DNA of 64,000 nucleotides from Accumulibacter sp. (GTDB lineage: Bacteria > Pseudomonadota > Gammaproteobacteria > Burkholderiales > Rhodocyclaceae), in the NCBI GenBank assembly GCA_024235695.1, contig JACKLX010000004.1, positions 212,252 through 276,251 on the forward strand, read 5' to 3'. Shown here one piece after another: positions 1 through 9,522 of the stretch. Each line of letters starts with the position of its first letter. Position 1 is the stretch's first letter. Both the position numbers and the translations under genes were made by a program. The notes under the pieces were generated by a model. That model was not told the DNA's origin, searched no databases, and saw nothing but the letters and a program-made list of their open reading frames with translations.

Positions 1-430
1 GTTGGCGGTTTGGTGGGGTACAACGGCCGGACCATCAGCAACAGCTACGCCACGGGAAGTGTGCTTGGCCTGGAGAGCGTCGGCGGCTTGGTGGGAATCA
101 ACAGCGGTAGCGTCAGCACGAGCTACGCCACGGGGAATGTAACCGAAACCGGTGGTCAGCAAGCGCAAAGCGCAGGTGGGTTGGTGGGAGACAACTTCGG
201 CACAATCAGCAACAGCTACGCTGCCGGCAGTGTGAGTAGCATGAACTCCGTCGGTGGTCTGGTCGGCTACAACAGCGGCACGATCAGCAACAGTTACGCT
301 ACGGGCAGTGTCAGCGGTCTGAGCCTCGTCGGTGGGCTGGTTGGCTACAACACTGGCACGATCAGCAACAGCTACGCCGTGGGCAGTGTGAGCGGTACGA
401 ACTACGTCGGCGGGTTGGTCGGCTACACCC
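1..430 (+). repeat. GLUG-type coding repeats
   Basis: Inside the first gene, a degenerate unit recurs about every 60-110 bases. It encodes a VGGLVGYNSGTISNSYATGSVSG-like stretch, of which each copy keeps the GGLVG core and a SNSY-A-GSV tail. About five to six copies are visible. This is the GLUG motif seen in surface-exposed or secreted bacterial proteins. The DNA copies are similar but not identical, so this is a protein repeat and not a CRISPR or a satellite array. The array continues upstream of the window. Confidence 0.85.
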
Positions 431-1536
431 CTTATACGGTCACCAGCAGCTTCTGGGACATCGAGACCTCCGGCCAGACGAACTCGACCGGCGGCACAGG
501 GATGAGCACCGCGCAGATGCAGCAACAGGGCAATTTCACCTCGGCCACTAGTGCCAACGGCCACGTGAATCCGGCCTGGGACTTCGGTGACACCTGGGTG
601 ATGTACGACACGCACACCTACCCGCTCCTGCGCGCCTTCATGTCGCCGCTGACGGTGAGCGCGAACTTCAGCAAGACCTATGACGGGCTGCCTTACGCGG
701 TGGCCAGCGGCGTGAGCTATTCGACGCCGCCCAATCTCGCAAACGTGCTGGGCACCGTCAGCTATGACGGCACAGCGCAGGGCGCAAGGAACGTCGGCAG
801 TTACACGATCACACCCGGCGGGCTGTACTCCAACCAGCAGGGCTACATCATCAGCTATGCAGACAGCGCGCTGACCATCGCCCCGGCAACGCTGACCTAC
901 GTCGCCACGCCGGCCAGTTTTGCCGCCGGGCAAACGCCGTCCGCCCTGTCCGGAACGGTGGAGGGCTTCGTCGCCGGCGACGGCCTGGCCAGTTCGACCA
1001 GCGGGACGCTGGCCTGGCTGACGGCCGCCAGCGCTTCCAGTCCGGCCGGACTGTATGCCATCAACGGTAGCGGGCTCACCGCCACCAACTACATCTTCGC
1101 CCAGGCGGCAGGCAACGCCACGGCGCTGACGCTGAATCCCGTCACACCGCTCGATCCGACAGCCAAGCCACCCTCATCGAACGCCGCGAACTCCGCTACC
1201 CCGACCACCACGACTAGCAACGTCACCACCAACACCGCCACGACCAACGCCACGAACGTTCCGCCGCCGACCCAAGCAGCATCAAATCTGCTGGCGACCA
1301 CACAACTGCTGACGAACGTTCTGGCGTCGCTGCAGAGCATCGAACCTGAACCGCCCGACCCGTCATCGACGCTCACGGTGAACGAGGTTTCCGGCGCACC
1401 GCCGGCAGGGGAAACGGCCTCGCCGCCCGCCGGCGACAGAATCGACGTCCTGTCGAACATTGGCGGCATCGGGCCGACTCTGTACATCGTGAACGGCGGC
1501 ACGCGCCTGCCAGCCAATCAACTTACCGGGAACTGA
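1..1536 (+). CDS. GLUG/MBG-repeat secreted protein, TpsA-like (3' part)
   Basis: This is the C-terminal 511 residues of a large secreted protein; the reading frame is open at base 1, so the start lies outside. Residues 1-145 hold GLUG repeats. Residues about 210-360 look like MBG-type beta domains (PLTVSANFSKTYDG, then a second unit from TLTYVATPASF). A Thr/Asn/Pro-rich linker and a short tail follow. The stop is 10 bases before a TpsB transporter gene, so it is most likely the exported partner of a two-partner secretion (type Vb) system: a filamentous-haemagglutinin-like exoprotein made with its own outer-membrane pore. The TPS secretion domain expected at the N-terminus is not in the window. 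Its binding target cannot be told from this part. Confidence 0.8.
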   Translation, partial: VGGLVGYNGRTISNSYATGSVLGLESVGGLVGINSGSVSTSYATGNVTETGGQQAQSAGGLVGDNFGTISNSYAAGSVSSMNSVGGLVGYNSGTISNSYATGSVSGLSLVGGLVGYNTGTISNSYAVGSVSGTNYVGGLVGYTPYTVTSSFWDIETSGQTNSTGGTGMSTAQMQQQGNFTSATSANGHVNPAWDFGDTWVMYDTHTYPLLRAFMSPLTVSANFSKTYDGLPYAVASGVSYSTPPNLANVLGTVSYDGTAQGARNVGSYTITPGGLYSNQQGYIISYADSALTIAPATLTYVATPASFAAGQTPSALSGTVEGFVAGDGLASSTSGTLAWLTAASASSPAGLYAINGSGLTATNYIFAQAAGNATALTLNPVTPLDPTAKPPSSNAANSATPTTTTSNVTTNTATTNATNVPPPTQAASNLLATTQLLTNVLASLQSIEPEPPDPSSTLTVNEVSGAPPAGETASPPAGDRIDVLSNIGGIGPTLYIVNGGTRLPANQLTGN

Positions 1537-1546
1537 GAGAAAAAAC

Positions 1547-3253
1547 ATGCGCTTCGCGACTGCCTCGCAACGAGCCCACAACGCTCTTCTTGCCGCGCTA
1601 CTGCTGGCTTCTTCGCCACTGGCCGGGGCTGCCGGCCCGGTCGTGCCGGTGATCCCGAATGCTGGCTCGATTCTGCAGCAGATCACGCCGGTCGCGCCGC
1701 CGGAACCGTCTTCGACCGACACCGGGCTGAAGATCGCACCGCAAGGCGACGTGACCGGTGCTGCGGGCGCGGCTTTCATGGTCAAGACCATCAGCCTTGG
1801 CGGCAACACGCTCTTCGACGCCGCGACGCTGCACGCGCTGGTGGCCGACGCGGAAGGGCAACGCCTCACCCTTTCGCAACTCGATCAACTGGCAGCACGG
1901 ATCACCGACTTCTACCACCGCCAGGGCTACCCACTGGCGCGGGCGATCATTCCGGCACAGACGATCAGCGACGGGATACTGAAGATCGAGGTCATCGAGG
2001 CGCGCTACGGCCAGATCAATCTCGACAACAGCAGCCGCGTCGATGAGCCGCTGCTCGCGGCAACACTCTCGCCGCTGCAAGGCGGCCAGGTCGTCGAGCA
2101 GGACCGACTGGACCGCGCCCTGCTGCTGCTCTCGGACATACCGGGCGTCATCGTACGCGCGACCCTGCAGCCCGGCGAGGCCGTGGGAACCTCGGATCTT
2201 CGGGTCGAGACGCTGCCCGGTGCGACCGTCAGCGGCAACGTCACGCTGAGCAATTACGGCAGCAGCTATACCGGCTACACGCGGATCGGCGGCACGGTCA
2301 ATCTGATCAACCCGCTGCACCACGGCGACGTGCTGACGCTGAGCGGCCTCAGCTCGGGAAGCGATCTGACCAACTATGCTCGTGCGGCCTACGAATCCCT
2401 GCTGAATGGCCAGGGAACACGCGCGGGTGGCGCGTATTCGGCGCTGCGCTACGTTCTCGGCGGCTCGCTTTCGTCGCTGGATGGGCACGGGAACGCTGAA
2501 GTGGGCAGCCTGTGGATTAAGCATCCTTTCCTGCGCAGCCGCCAGAGCAACCTCTATGGCCAGCTCGCCTACGACTACCTCAAGCTGCGCGATGAGTATG
2601 ATGTCGGCAACATCCGTATCGATCGGCATCTCAGTAACTGGACGGCGACCCTGTCTGGCGATGTCCGCGACGACTTCGTGTCCGGTGCCGTCGCCGCCTG
2701 GAGCCTCGGCTGGACTGCCGGGCAGCTCACCTTCGACGACCAGGTCGCCGAACGCGTCGACGCGGCGACGGCGAGAACGGCCGGCGGCTTCTCGCGATGG
2801 AATGTCAACCTGACGCGCCTGCAAATGCTTAGTGAGCAGAACTCGCTGTATCTCGCATTCTTCGGGCAGTGGGCAAGTACCAATCTGGACTCATCGCAGA
2901 AGATGGTCGTCGGCGGCCCGTACACGGTACGCGCTTATGCTCTCGGCGCTGTCTCGGGCGATACCGGCTACCTCGGCACCTTGGAATTCCGGCGTGCGCT
3001 GGGCCGGGCCCTGGCCGGGGATTGGGAGGGCACGCTGTTCGTGGACGGCGCGCATGTGACGGTGAATCAGGACCCGTGGGTGGCGCGGACCAATAGCGCC
3101 ACCTTGAGCGGCGCCGGCGTTGGGCTCAACTGGGCGGGGCCAGATCAGTGGTCGGCCAGGCTCTTTGTCGCGGCGCCCATCGGCGCCATCCCGTCGCTGG
3201 TCGGAAACACCTCGTCTGCCCGCGCCTGGGTGCAGGTCGGCAAGACGTTCTGA
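1547..3253 (+). CDS. ShlB/FhaC/HecB-family TpsB outer-membrane transporter
   Basis: This 568-residue protein fits the TpsB (Omp85-like) family: a signal peptide (residues 1 to about 29, ending LAGAAG), a Pro-rich linker, a POTRA domain (about residues 75-150, ISLGGNTLFDAATLHALV onward, with the YHRQGYPLARAIIPAQ segment) and a 16-strand barrel with a C-terminal aromatic (KTF). It would export the upstream GLUG protein across the outer membrane. The ATG is preceded by GAGAG. Order exoprotein then transporter, 10 bases apart, indicates co-transcription. The family is clear; the substrate is inferred from position. Confidence 0.9.
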   Translation: MRFATASQRAHNALLAALLLASSPLAGAAGPVVPVIPNAGSILQQITPVAPPEPSSTDTGLKIAPQGDVTGAAGAAFMVKTISLGGNTLFDAATLHALVADAEGQRLTLSQLDQLAARITDFYHRQGYPLARAIIPAQTISDGILKIEVIEARYGQINLDNSSRVDEPLLAATLSPLQGGQVVEQDRLDRALLLLSDIPGVIVRATLQPGEAVGTSDLRVETLPGATVSGNVTLSNYGSSYTGYTRIGGTVNLINPLHHGDVLTLSGLSSGSDLTNYARAAYESLLNGQGTRAGGAYSALRYVLGGSLSSLDGHGNAEVGSLWIKHPFLRSRQSNLYGQLAYDYLKLRDEYDVGNIRIDRHLSNWTATLSGDVRDDFVSGAVAAWSLGWTAGQLTFDDQVAERVDAATARTAGGFSRWNVNLTRLQMLSEQNSLYLAFFGQWASTNLDSSQKMVVGGPYTVRAYALGAVSGDTGYLGTLEFRRALGRALAGDWEGTLFVDGAHVTVNQDPWVARTNSATLSGAGVGLNWAGPDQWSARLFVAAPIGAIPSLVGNTSSARAWVQVGKTF

Positions 3254-3714
3254 GACGTTGGCCCCGCCACTTGGAAGCCGGCGACAAGCCTCCCGGACCA
3301 CCTCGCCGGCAGTTCGCGAGCCGGTCTTGACGGGCTATCGGCGCATCTGACGGAGAAGCCCCGCGCTGCTGCTGCCGGCAAACGAGGCAAGATCGTCTCT
3401 GGCCGCGTGCACGGTTTTCGTTCGCTGCCGCGGCAGCCGCTACGGCACCCCCGCCGCACGACACCCGCAGCACGCCTACCGGATCCAGGGCCAGCGGCTC
3501 CTGGCAGCGGTGCCAACGCGGAGCGTGCCAGGCTCCGGAAAATGGCCGCGACCTGATGCGATGGGCGCCGCCTGTTCCGCTGATCATTCGTGGTCATTCG
3601 CGACCAAGATCGCGTTTTTATCACTTCTGATACAATCCGCCGCTTGCCGCAACAGCGCCGGGACCCGCGGCAAGGTCCCACCGCAGCGCTTGAACGATAC
3701 GTCGAGGTAACCGA
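3254..3714. other. Intergenic region upstream of sulP
   Basis: This 461-base stretch contains no reading frame that looks like a gene; short overlapping frames have no recognisable family and atypical Arg/Pro-rich composition. The first 300 bases are GC-rich. The composition becomes AT-richer at 3590-3640, where the probable sulP promoter sits. No clear terminator for the secretion operon was found. Confidence 0.6.
3628..3636 (+). promoter_or_regulatory. Probable extended -10 promoter of sulP
   Basis: TGATACAAT is an extended -10 (TGn plus TACAAT) in an AT-rich patch 80 bases before the sulP start. The matching -35 position is poor, which is tolerated with an extended -10. It is the best promoter candidate in this gap. 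Confidence 0.4.
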
Positions 3715-5487
3715 ATGCAAGCTCTTGCTCATCTCAATCGCCTGCTGCCCGGGCTGCAGCCCTTGCTAAAGTACCGTGCCGCAGACTGGCCGTACGACCT
3801 GCGGGCAGGCCTCTCGGTGGCGGCGGTCGCCATTCCGATCGCCATCGCCTACGCCCAGCTCGCTGGCTTCAGCCCGTCGACCGGCTTGTATGCGTCGATC
3901 CTGCCGATGGTGGTCTACGCCTTCGCCGGCACTTCACGCCAACTGATCATCGGTCCCGACGCCGCCACCTGCGCGATGCTCGCCGCGGTGATCGCACCGC
4001 TGGCCGCCGGCAATAGTGGCCTCTACCTGACCTACGGCATCGCGCTGACGCTGCTGACCGGCGCCTTCTGCCTGGCGGCGAGCTTCCTTCGCCTCGGTGG
4101 CCTGGCGGATTTCCTCGCCAAACCGATCATCATCGGTCTGCTCAACGGCGTATCGCTGACGATCCTGATCGGCCAGGTTGGCAAGGTGCTCGGTAGCAAA
4201 CCCGAGGCCACGCGCTTCTTCAAACAGCTGCTGGAGATTCCCGACCTCGTGCTGCGGGCGCATTGGCAAACGGTGATCATGTCCATCGGCTGCGCTGCGG
4301 TGATGTTCTTCCTTCCACGGTACACCAAGCGCATACCGGCATCGCTGGTGACGATGATCATCGCCGGCCTCGCGGCTTTTCTGTTCGGGCTGGACAAGCA
4401 CGGCGTGGCGCTGATCGGCCCGGTGGCCGGCGGCCTGCCCGATCTGGAATGGCCGGAACTGCACGTCGATGTCGTCGGCGAGATCGCCGCTTCGGCAGCC
4501 GGTCTGGCGCTGGTGCTATTCACCAGCGGCATGCTCACCGCCCGCAGCTTCGCCGAACGCAACGGCTACGATATCGACGTGGACCGCGAGTTCGCGGCCT
4601 TTGGCCTGGCCAATATCGTCTCGGCGCTGTCGCAGGGGTTCGCCGTCACCGGCGCCGATTCGCGAACGGCGGTCAGCGACGCCAATGGTGGCCGCACGCA
4701 GATGGTCAGTATCATCGCCGCGCTGACGATTTCGGTGCTGCTGTTGATCGGCACCGGCTCGCTGGCCTGGTTGCCGATTCCGGCGCTCGGCGTCGTGCTG
4801 ATGTTCGCCTCGTCGTCGCTGCTCGACTTTCAGGTGTTCCGGCGCTATCACCAGATCGAACGCTCGGCGCTCGTGCTGGGGGTGATCACCATGTTGGGTG
4901 TCCTCGCCTTCGGCGCGATCAAGGCGATCATGCTCGCCGTATCGCTGGCCTTGCTGATGTTCATCCGCCGGGTGGCTAGACCCGAGTGCGAAGAACTGGT
5001 CAACATCCCCGGCCGAGCCGGGCTGTACAACCACAAGCTGTTTCCCGATGCAGCGATCATCGATGGCCTGCTGCTGCTGCGTTTCTGTGGCCCCCTGGTG
5101 TTCTTCAATGCCAACCACTTCCGCGCCGAGGTGCAACGGGCAATCGCCCGACAACCCGTTGCGGTCGAACGTGTGGTGCTCGACATGATCGCCATGACCG
5201 ATGTCGATATCACCGGTATCGATACTCTGGAACGACTGGACGCGGAACTTGCGGCGAGGAACATCACGCTGATTCTGGCGGGACGGCAGATCGAGTTCGA
5301 GAAATGGCTGGTGGCGACCAAACACCCCGACGAGGCGCTGCGGCAGCGCGCCTTCCCGACCATGCGGCAGGCGATCCGCCATTGGCGGGTACGCGGCGAC
5401 CTGGAAACGGCGGCTGACGAAAGCGACGGTTCGGCGGCCGCCGATGAGGCCGCTACGCCGGCAGCGCCAGCGCCCGGCCCGGCATAG
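3715..5487 (+). CDS. SulP-family anion transporter with STAS domain
   Basis: This 590-residue inner-membrane protein has a multi-span transport domain (residues about 20-430, with the family-typical GLYASILPMVVYAFAGTSRQL near residue 60 and a conserved GADSRTAVSDANGGRTQ segment near 320) and a C-terminal STAS domain (about 440-560). SulP proteins carry sulfate, bicarbonate or other anions by symport or exchange; the substrate cannot be deduced here. The ATG has GAGG seven bases upstream. The C-terminal 30 residues are an Ala/Pro-rich tail. It stands alone, with its own promoter region. A gene for carbonic anhydrase, which would suggest bicarbonate, is not adjacent. Confidence 0.9.
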   Translation: MQALAHLNRLLPGLQPLLKYRAADWPYDLRAGLSVAAVAIPIAIAYAQLAGFSPSTGLYASILPMVVYAFAGTSRQLIIGPDAATCAMLAAVIAPLAAGNSGLYLTYGIALTLLTGAFCLAASFLRLGGLADFLAKPIIIGLLNGVSLTILIGQVGKVLGSKPEATRFFKQLLEIPDLVLRAHWQTVIMSIGCAAVMFFLPRYTKRIPASLVTMIIAGLAAFLFGLDKHGVALIGPVAGGLPDLEWPELHVDVVGEIAASAAGLALVLFTSGMLTARSFAERNGYDIDVDREFAAFGLANIVSALSQGFAVTGADSRTAVSDANGGRTQMVSIIAALTISVLLLIGTGSLAWLPIPALGVVLMFASSSLLDFQVFRRYHQIERSALVLGVITMLGVLAFGAIKAIMLAVSLALLMFIRRVARPECEELVNIPGRAGLYNHKLFPDAAIIDGLLLLRFCGPLVFFNANHFRAEVQRAIARQPVAVERVVLDMIAMTDVDITGIDTLERLDAELAARNITLILAGRQIEFEKWLVATKHPDEALRQRAFPTMRQAIRHWRVRGDLETAADESDGSAAADEAATPAAPAPGPA

Positions 5488-5523
5488 AAGCCGCGGCGTG
5501 GCGGCGGTGGCCGAGCCTGCGCT

Positions 5524-5802
5524 TCAGCGTGCCTGCTCGTTCGCCAGCGCCTTGGCGGTGATCTGTTCGTAGAGGTCGATCACCCGCGCCGAAAGCTCGG
5601 CGTATTCGGGATGCCGGGCGACCAGCGGCTTGACGTCCTCGATGTCGGCGAAAACCCGCTCGAGAAAGGCGATGTCCATGTCGTCGAGCCGCTCGCCGGC
5701 ATCAACCTTTGCCTTGAGGTCGAAGGCACGCGGCAGCCGCTCTTTTTCCATTCGCTCCAGCAACACGCTGGCCACTCCCAAGTCGTTCGACTGCTGATCC
5801 AT
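5524..5802 (-). CDS. Small hypothetical protein (92 aa)
   Basis: This is a charged, mostly helical 92-residue protein without a signal peptide or membrane segment. It starts [17 protein letters not shown] and includes a [25 protein letters not shown] region. A good ribosome site (GGAGAGAA) ends three bases before the ATG, and the frame ends in TGA at 5524. I do not recognise the family. A longer frame that runs upstream on the same strand has Arg/Gly-rich noise before this ATG and overlaps the M16 gene; only the downstream part is credible. The divergent neighbour is the M16 peptidase. Confidence 0.6.
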   Translation of the reverse strand: MDQQSNDLGVASVLLERMEKERLPRAFDLKAKVDAGERLDDMDIAFLERVFADIEDVKPLVARHPEYAELSARVIDLYEQITAKALANEQAR

Positions 5803-6180
5803 GGTTCTCTCCTTCGCTGATTGCTGCGCCAACGCGGCGGCTTGAGTCGAGGATGGTCCACCTTTTCCGGCGACAAGGCAATAGCGTCGGTAGCCATTGA
5901 CACGGGATGCCGGCGGCGACAAATCACACGCCGTTACACAACCGGGACAGAGAGGCAACAGACCATGATCGGCCGATTCGATACTCTGCGTCCTGTCGCT
6001 GCCGCGCCCCCTCCTCCCCCTCCCCGCGCGGCATTGACCGCAGTACCCGGCCCGCCCAGACTCTCCCTCTGCGCGGGCCGTTCCTCTTCTGGAACGTGGC
6101 AGTCCCAGCTTGATGCCCGTTCCGTAGCGCGAACAGCGGCGCGGCGTCGCCCGACGCGAGCGCTTTATTGGAGTGATGTG
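5803..6180. other. Divergent intergenic region, small gene / M16 peptidase
   Basis: This 378-base region separates divergent starts. A TTGACA -35-like hexamer lies at 5897-5902, but the corresponding -10 is weak (ACAAAT). A C-rich tract occurs at 6006-6032. The upstream frame continuing from the M16 gene reads as Arg/Pro-rich sequence and is not part of the protein. No other gene is seen. Confidence 0.5.
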
Positions 6181-8925
6181 ATGAACCGATGGATGAAGAC
6201 CTTCGCCTGCCTGCTGTCCTCGCTGATCCTTGCGTTCGCGCCGCATGCCGCGGGCGCCACCAGACCGATCCAGGCGACGCAGCTGCCAGCCGGCGTCGAA
6301 AAGCTCGGCACCGTTGAAGGAATCAGCGAGTATCGCCTTGCCAACGGCCTGCGCTTCATCCTCTTCCCCGACGCCGCCAAGCCGACGGTCACCGTCAACC
6401 TCACCTATCTGGTCGGCTCGCGTCACGAGAACTATGGCGAGACCGGCATGGCGCACCTGCTCGAGCATCTGATGTTCAAGGGCTCGAAGAACTTCCCGGA
6501 CCCGACCCGCGAGTTCAAGACGCGCGGTTTCCAGATCAACGGCAGCACCTGGCTCGATCGCACCAACTACTACCTCACTTTTCCCGCCAGCGACGACAAC
6601 CTCCAATGGGCGCTGGCCTGGAATGCCGACGCAATGGTCAACTCGCACATCGCCCGGAAAGACCTCGACAGCGAGATGAGCGTCGTCCGCAACGAGTTCG
6701 AGATGGGCGAAAACAGTCCGTCAAGCGTGATGCTGAAACGCACCCAGTCGCTGCTCTTCGACTGGCACAACTACGGCAACAGCACGATCGGCGCCCGCAG
6801 CGACATCGAGAACGTCAAGATCGAAAACCTGCAGGCCTTCTATCGACGGTACTACCAGCCCGACAACGCTGTCCTGACAGTCGCCGGCAAGTTCGACGAG
6901 CAGCAGGCCGTCAGGTGGATCGCCGGCGATTTCGGCAAACTGCCCAGGCCGACGCGCGCGCTGCCCGAAAACTGGACAGTCGAGCCGACGGCCGATGGCG
7001 AGCGTCAATTCACCATTCGCCGCAAGGGCGAGGTGCAACTGATTACCCTCGCCTACCGTACGCCATCGGGCCTGCACGCCGACGCCGACGCCGTCGCCAT
7101 GGCCAGCGAGATACTCGGCGACACGCCCAACGGTCGTCTCTACAAGGCCCTGGTGCAAGCCGGACTGGCGGCGCAGGTCTTCGCCTTCAACGTTGACGCG
7201 CGACAACCGGGTTTCGTCGTCTTTGGCGCGATGGTGCGCAAGGGCGAGTCGCTTGATCGCGTTCGCGACAAGATGATCGAGGTGATCGAGGGCGGCTTTG
7301 CCCGCGACGCGGCGACCGCCGCCGAACTCGGTCGCACGGTCGCGCAGGCCCAGACCGCCTACGAGCGGGCGCTGGCCGACCCGGAGGTATTCGCGGTGAG
7401 CTTGTCCGAGTACATCGCACTGGGCGACTGGCGGCTTTTCTTCCTGGATCGCAATAAACTTGACCAGCTCAAGCCGGACGAGATCGACGCTGCCGCCAGC
7501 AGGTACTTCGTACGTGACAACCGCGTCCTCGGCACCTTCGTTCCCGAGGATTCGCCGCAGCGCGCGGTGATCACCGCGGCGCCAAGCGCCAGCGAGCTGC
7601 TGGCCAACTTCAAGGCGCCTGCCAAGGGCGACGCCGGCGAGGTCTTCGACACCTCACACGACAACCTCAACCGGCGCACCCGGCGGTTGAACTTTGGCGA
7701 CCTGAAGGTCGCGCTGCTGCCCAAGAAGAACCGCGGCCAGACGGTCAACGTCGCCATGAGCTTCCACTGGGGCGACCTCGATGCGCTCAGCAAACGCGAC
7801 ATGGCCGGCAGCCTGGCAATGGCGATGCTGGCACGCGGCACCGAGCAGCTGAACCGTCAGGAGATCGACGACGAACTCACCCGCCTGAAGATTCGCGGTG
7901 GCCTGAGTCACTTTGAAACGACCCGTGACAAGCTGCCCGAAGCGCTGCGACTGGTCGCGACCCTGCTGCGCGACGCCAGTTTCCCGGCGGCCGAGTTCGC
8001 GGAGCTCAAGCGCCAGACACTGACCGCACTGCAGGCGCAACTGGACAATCCTCAGGAGCTTTCGCGCGATGCCCTGGCGGCGCACTTCAACACCTATCCG
8101 CCCGGCGACCCACGCTATCACGCGCCGCTGGCCGAACGCATCGAACAGCTGCGCGAGGCGACGCTGGAGCAGGTGGTCGACTATCACCGCGATCTGATTG
8201 GCACGGCGCGCGGTGAGATCGCGATCGTCGGCGACTTCGACGAAAAGGCCGTCGAGCAGGAACTTGGCCGGCTCTTCCCCGGCTACGTCTCGCGCTCACC
8301 GTACGCCCGCGTCGACCGCGAGTTCCGCGCCGTGTCGCCACAGCGCATCGTGATCGACACTCCCGACAAGGAAAACGCTTTCGTCCGCGCACGCCTCGAC
8401 CTTCGGCTGCGCCAAGACGATGCCGACGCCCCCGCCCTGTACGTCGCGAACGACATTTTCGGCGGCACCGCCGGCCTGTCGAGCCGCTTGATCGATCGCC
8501 TGCGCCAGCAGGACGGGATCAGCTACAGCGTCGGCTCGTCGCTGTCGATCGGCAACCGTGAGCGGCTATCGACCTGGGTCTTTGCGGCGATGGCCGCGCC
8601 GCAGAACGTCAGCCGCGCCGAGCAGGCTTTCCTCGACGAACTCGCCCGGGCGCGCCGCGACGGTTTCACCGCGGCCGAAGTGTCCGAGGCCAAGAAGGGG
8701 ATTCTCGAGGCGCGCGCCGTAGCCCGCTCGCAGGACAGCGCCGTCGCCGGCAACTGGCTATCGTTTCTCGACCTCGACCGCGACTGGCAGTTCTCGAAGG
8801 ACTTCGAGGAGAAGGTGATGGCGCTCACCCCGGAACAGGTCAACGCCGCTTTCCGCAAGTACATCGACCCGGAACAACTGACGCTGGTCGTCGCCGCCGA
8901 CGCCAGCAAGGCAAGACCGGACTGA
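6181..8925 (+). CDS. M16-family zinc peptidase, two-domain, exported
   Basis: This 914-residue protein has a signal peptide ([20 protein letters not shown], cleavage after about residue 25) and two M16 halves. The first half has the inverted zinc motif HLLEH at residues 92-96 and the downstream glutamate in [10 protein letters not shown], so it should be catalytic. The second half (from about residue 520) lacks HxxEH and is the structural lobe, with a conserved [22 protein letters not shown] region. It is likely a periplasmic or envelope-associated metallopeptidase of the pitrilysin/PqqL type. The ATG at 6181, after GGAG, gives the signal peptide; an open frame extends 360 bases further upstream but is non-coding in character. 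Confidence 0.9.
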   Translation: MNRWMKTFACLLSSLILAFAPHAAGATRPIQATQLPAGVEKLGTVEGISEYRLANGLRFILFPDAAKPTVTVNLTYLVGSRHENYGETGMAHLLEHLMFKGSKNFPDPTREFKTRGFQINGSTWLDRTNYYLTFPASDDNLQWALAWNADAMVNSHIARKDLDSEMSVVRNEFEMGENSPSSVMLKRTQSLLFDWHNYGNSTIGARSDIENVKIENLQAFYRRYYQPDNAVLTVAGKFDEQQAVRWIAGDFGKLPRPTRALPENWTVEPTADGERQFTIRRKGEVQLITLAYRTPSGLHADADAVAMASEILGDTPNGRLYKALVQAGLAAQVFAFNVDARQPGFVVFGAMVRKGESLDRVRDKMIEVIEGGFARDAATAAELGRTVAQAQTAYERALADPEVFAVSLSEYIALGDWRLFFLDRNKLDQLKPDEIDAAASRYFVRDNRVLGTFVPEDSPQRAVITAAPSASELLANFKAPAKGDAGEVFDTSHDNLNRRTRRLNFGDLKVALLPKKNRGQTVNVAMSFHWGDLDALSKRDMAGSLAMAMLARGTEQLNRQEIDDELTRLKIRGGLSHFETTRDKLPEALRLVATLLRDASFPAAEFAELKRQTLTALQAQLDNPQELSRDALAAHFNTYPPGDPRYHAPLAERIEQLREATLEQVVDYHRDLIGTARGEIAIVGDFDEKAVEQELGRLFPGYVSRSPYARVDREFRAVSPQRIVIDTPDKENAFVRARLDLRLRQDDADAPALYVANDIFGGTAGLSSRLIDRLRQQDGISYSVGSSLSIGNRERLSTWVFAAMAAPQNVSRAEQAFLDELARARRDGFTAAEVSEAKKGILEARAVARSQDSAVAGNWLSFLDLDRDWQFSKDFEEKVMALTPEQVNAAFRKYIDPEQLTLVVAADASKARPD

Positions 8926-8957
8926 CGTTCGAAACGGCGTGCCGGCGACAGCGCCAC

Positions 8958-9392
8958 CTACTTCTTCAGGCTGTCGCGAATCTCGCGCAAGAGCACGACC
9001 TCTTCAGCCAACTGGGGCGGCTCTGCCGGCGCCGCCTGCGGCTCGCTCTTCCGGAGACGGTTCACCTGCTTGACCATCAAGAAGATGATGAAGGCGAGAA
9101 TGATGAAATTGACCAGGATGGTCAGGAAGTGGCCATAGGCGAGAACCGGGACCTGCGCCTTCCTGAGCGCGTCGAGCGTCGTCGCCGTTCCTTCCGGCAC
9201 GTTGCCGAGCACCACGAACATCCCGGAGAAGTCCAGCTTGCCGCCCATGATCAACGCCACCACCGGCATGATCAGATCGCCGACCACGGCTTCGACAATC
9301 TTGCCAAAAGCGCCACCAATGATCACGCCAACCGCGAGATCCATGACGTTGCCTTTCATCGCGAACTCTTTGAACTCCTGCAGCATGCTCAT
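8958..9392 (-). CDS. mscL: Large-conductance mechanosensitive channel MscL
   Basis: This 144-residue MscL has the amphipathic N-terminal helix ([21 protein letters not shown]), the pore-lining TM1 ([23 protein letters not shown]), a periplasmic loop, TM2 ([19 protein letters not shown]) and a charged C-terminal bundle helix ([15 protein letters not shown]). It opens under membrane tension during hypo-osmotic shock. A GGGGGAG ribosome site precedes the ATG. It is a single gene, convergent with the M16 peptidase gene and downstream of the aminotransferase on the same strand. Confidence 0.97.
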   Translation of the reverse strand: MSMLQEFKEFAMKGNVMDLAVGVIIGGAFGKIVEAVVGDLIMPVVALIMGGKLDFSGMFVVLGNVPEGTATTLDALRKAQVPVLAYGHFLTILVNFIILAFIIFLMVKQVNRLRKSEPQAAPAEPPQLAEEVVLLREIRDSLKK

Positions 9393-9522
9393 GATCTCCC
9401 CCTTGCTGTTGAATACGAGATGTACACCCTGGACGTTCCAATGATGCCTGTCTGAAAGCCTGCCTTCGTTCTCGGCGTCGGCCGGCAGCCATCGTCACGG
9501 CGCTCGCAAGCACCGTCGCCGC

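Noticed and set aside
1-430. Possible CRISPR or satellite array
   Set aside because: The repeats are in frame, imperfect, and encode the GLUG motif; no constant repeat-spacer pattern.
5524-6648. A 374-residue protein reading through to 6648 on the minus strand
   Set aside because: Only the 92 residues from 5802 have a ribosome site and normal composition; the rest overlaps the M16 gene and its promoter.
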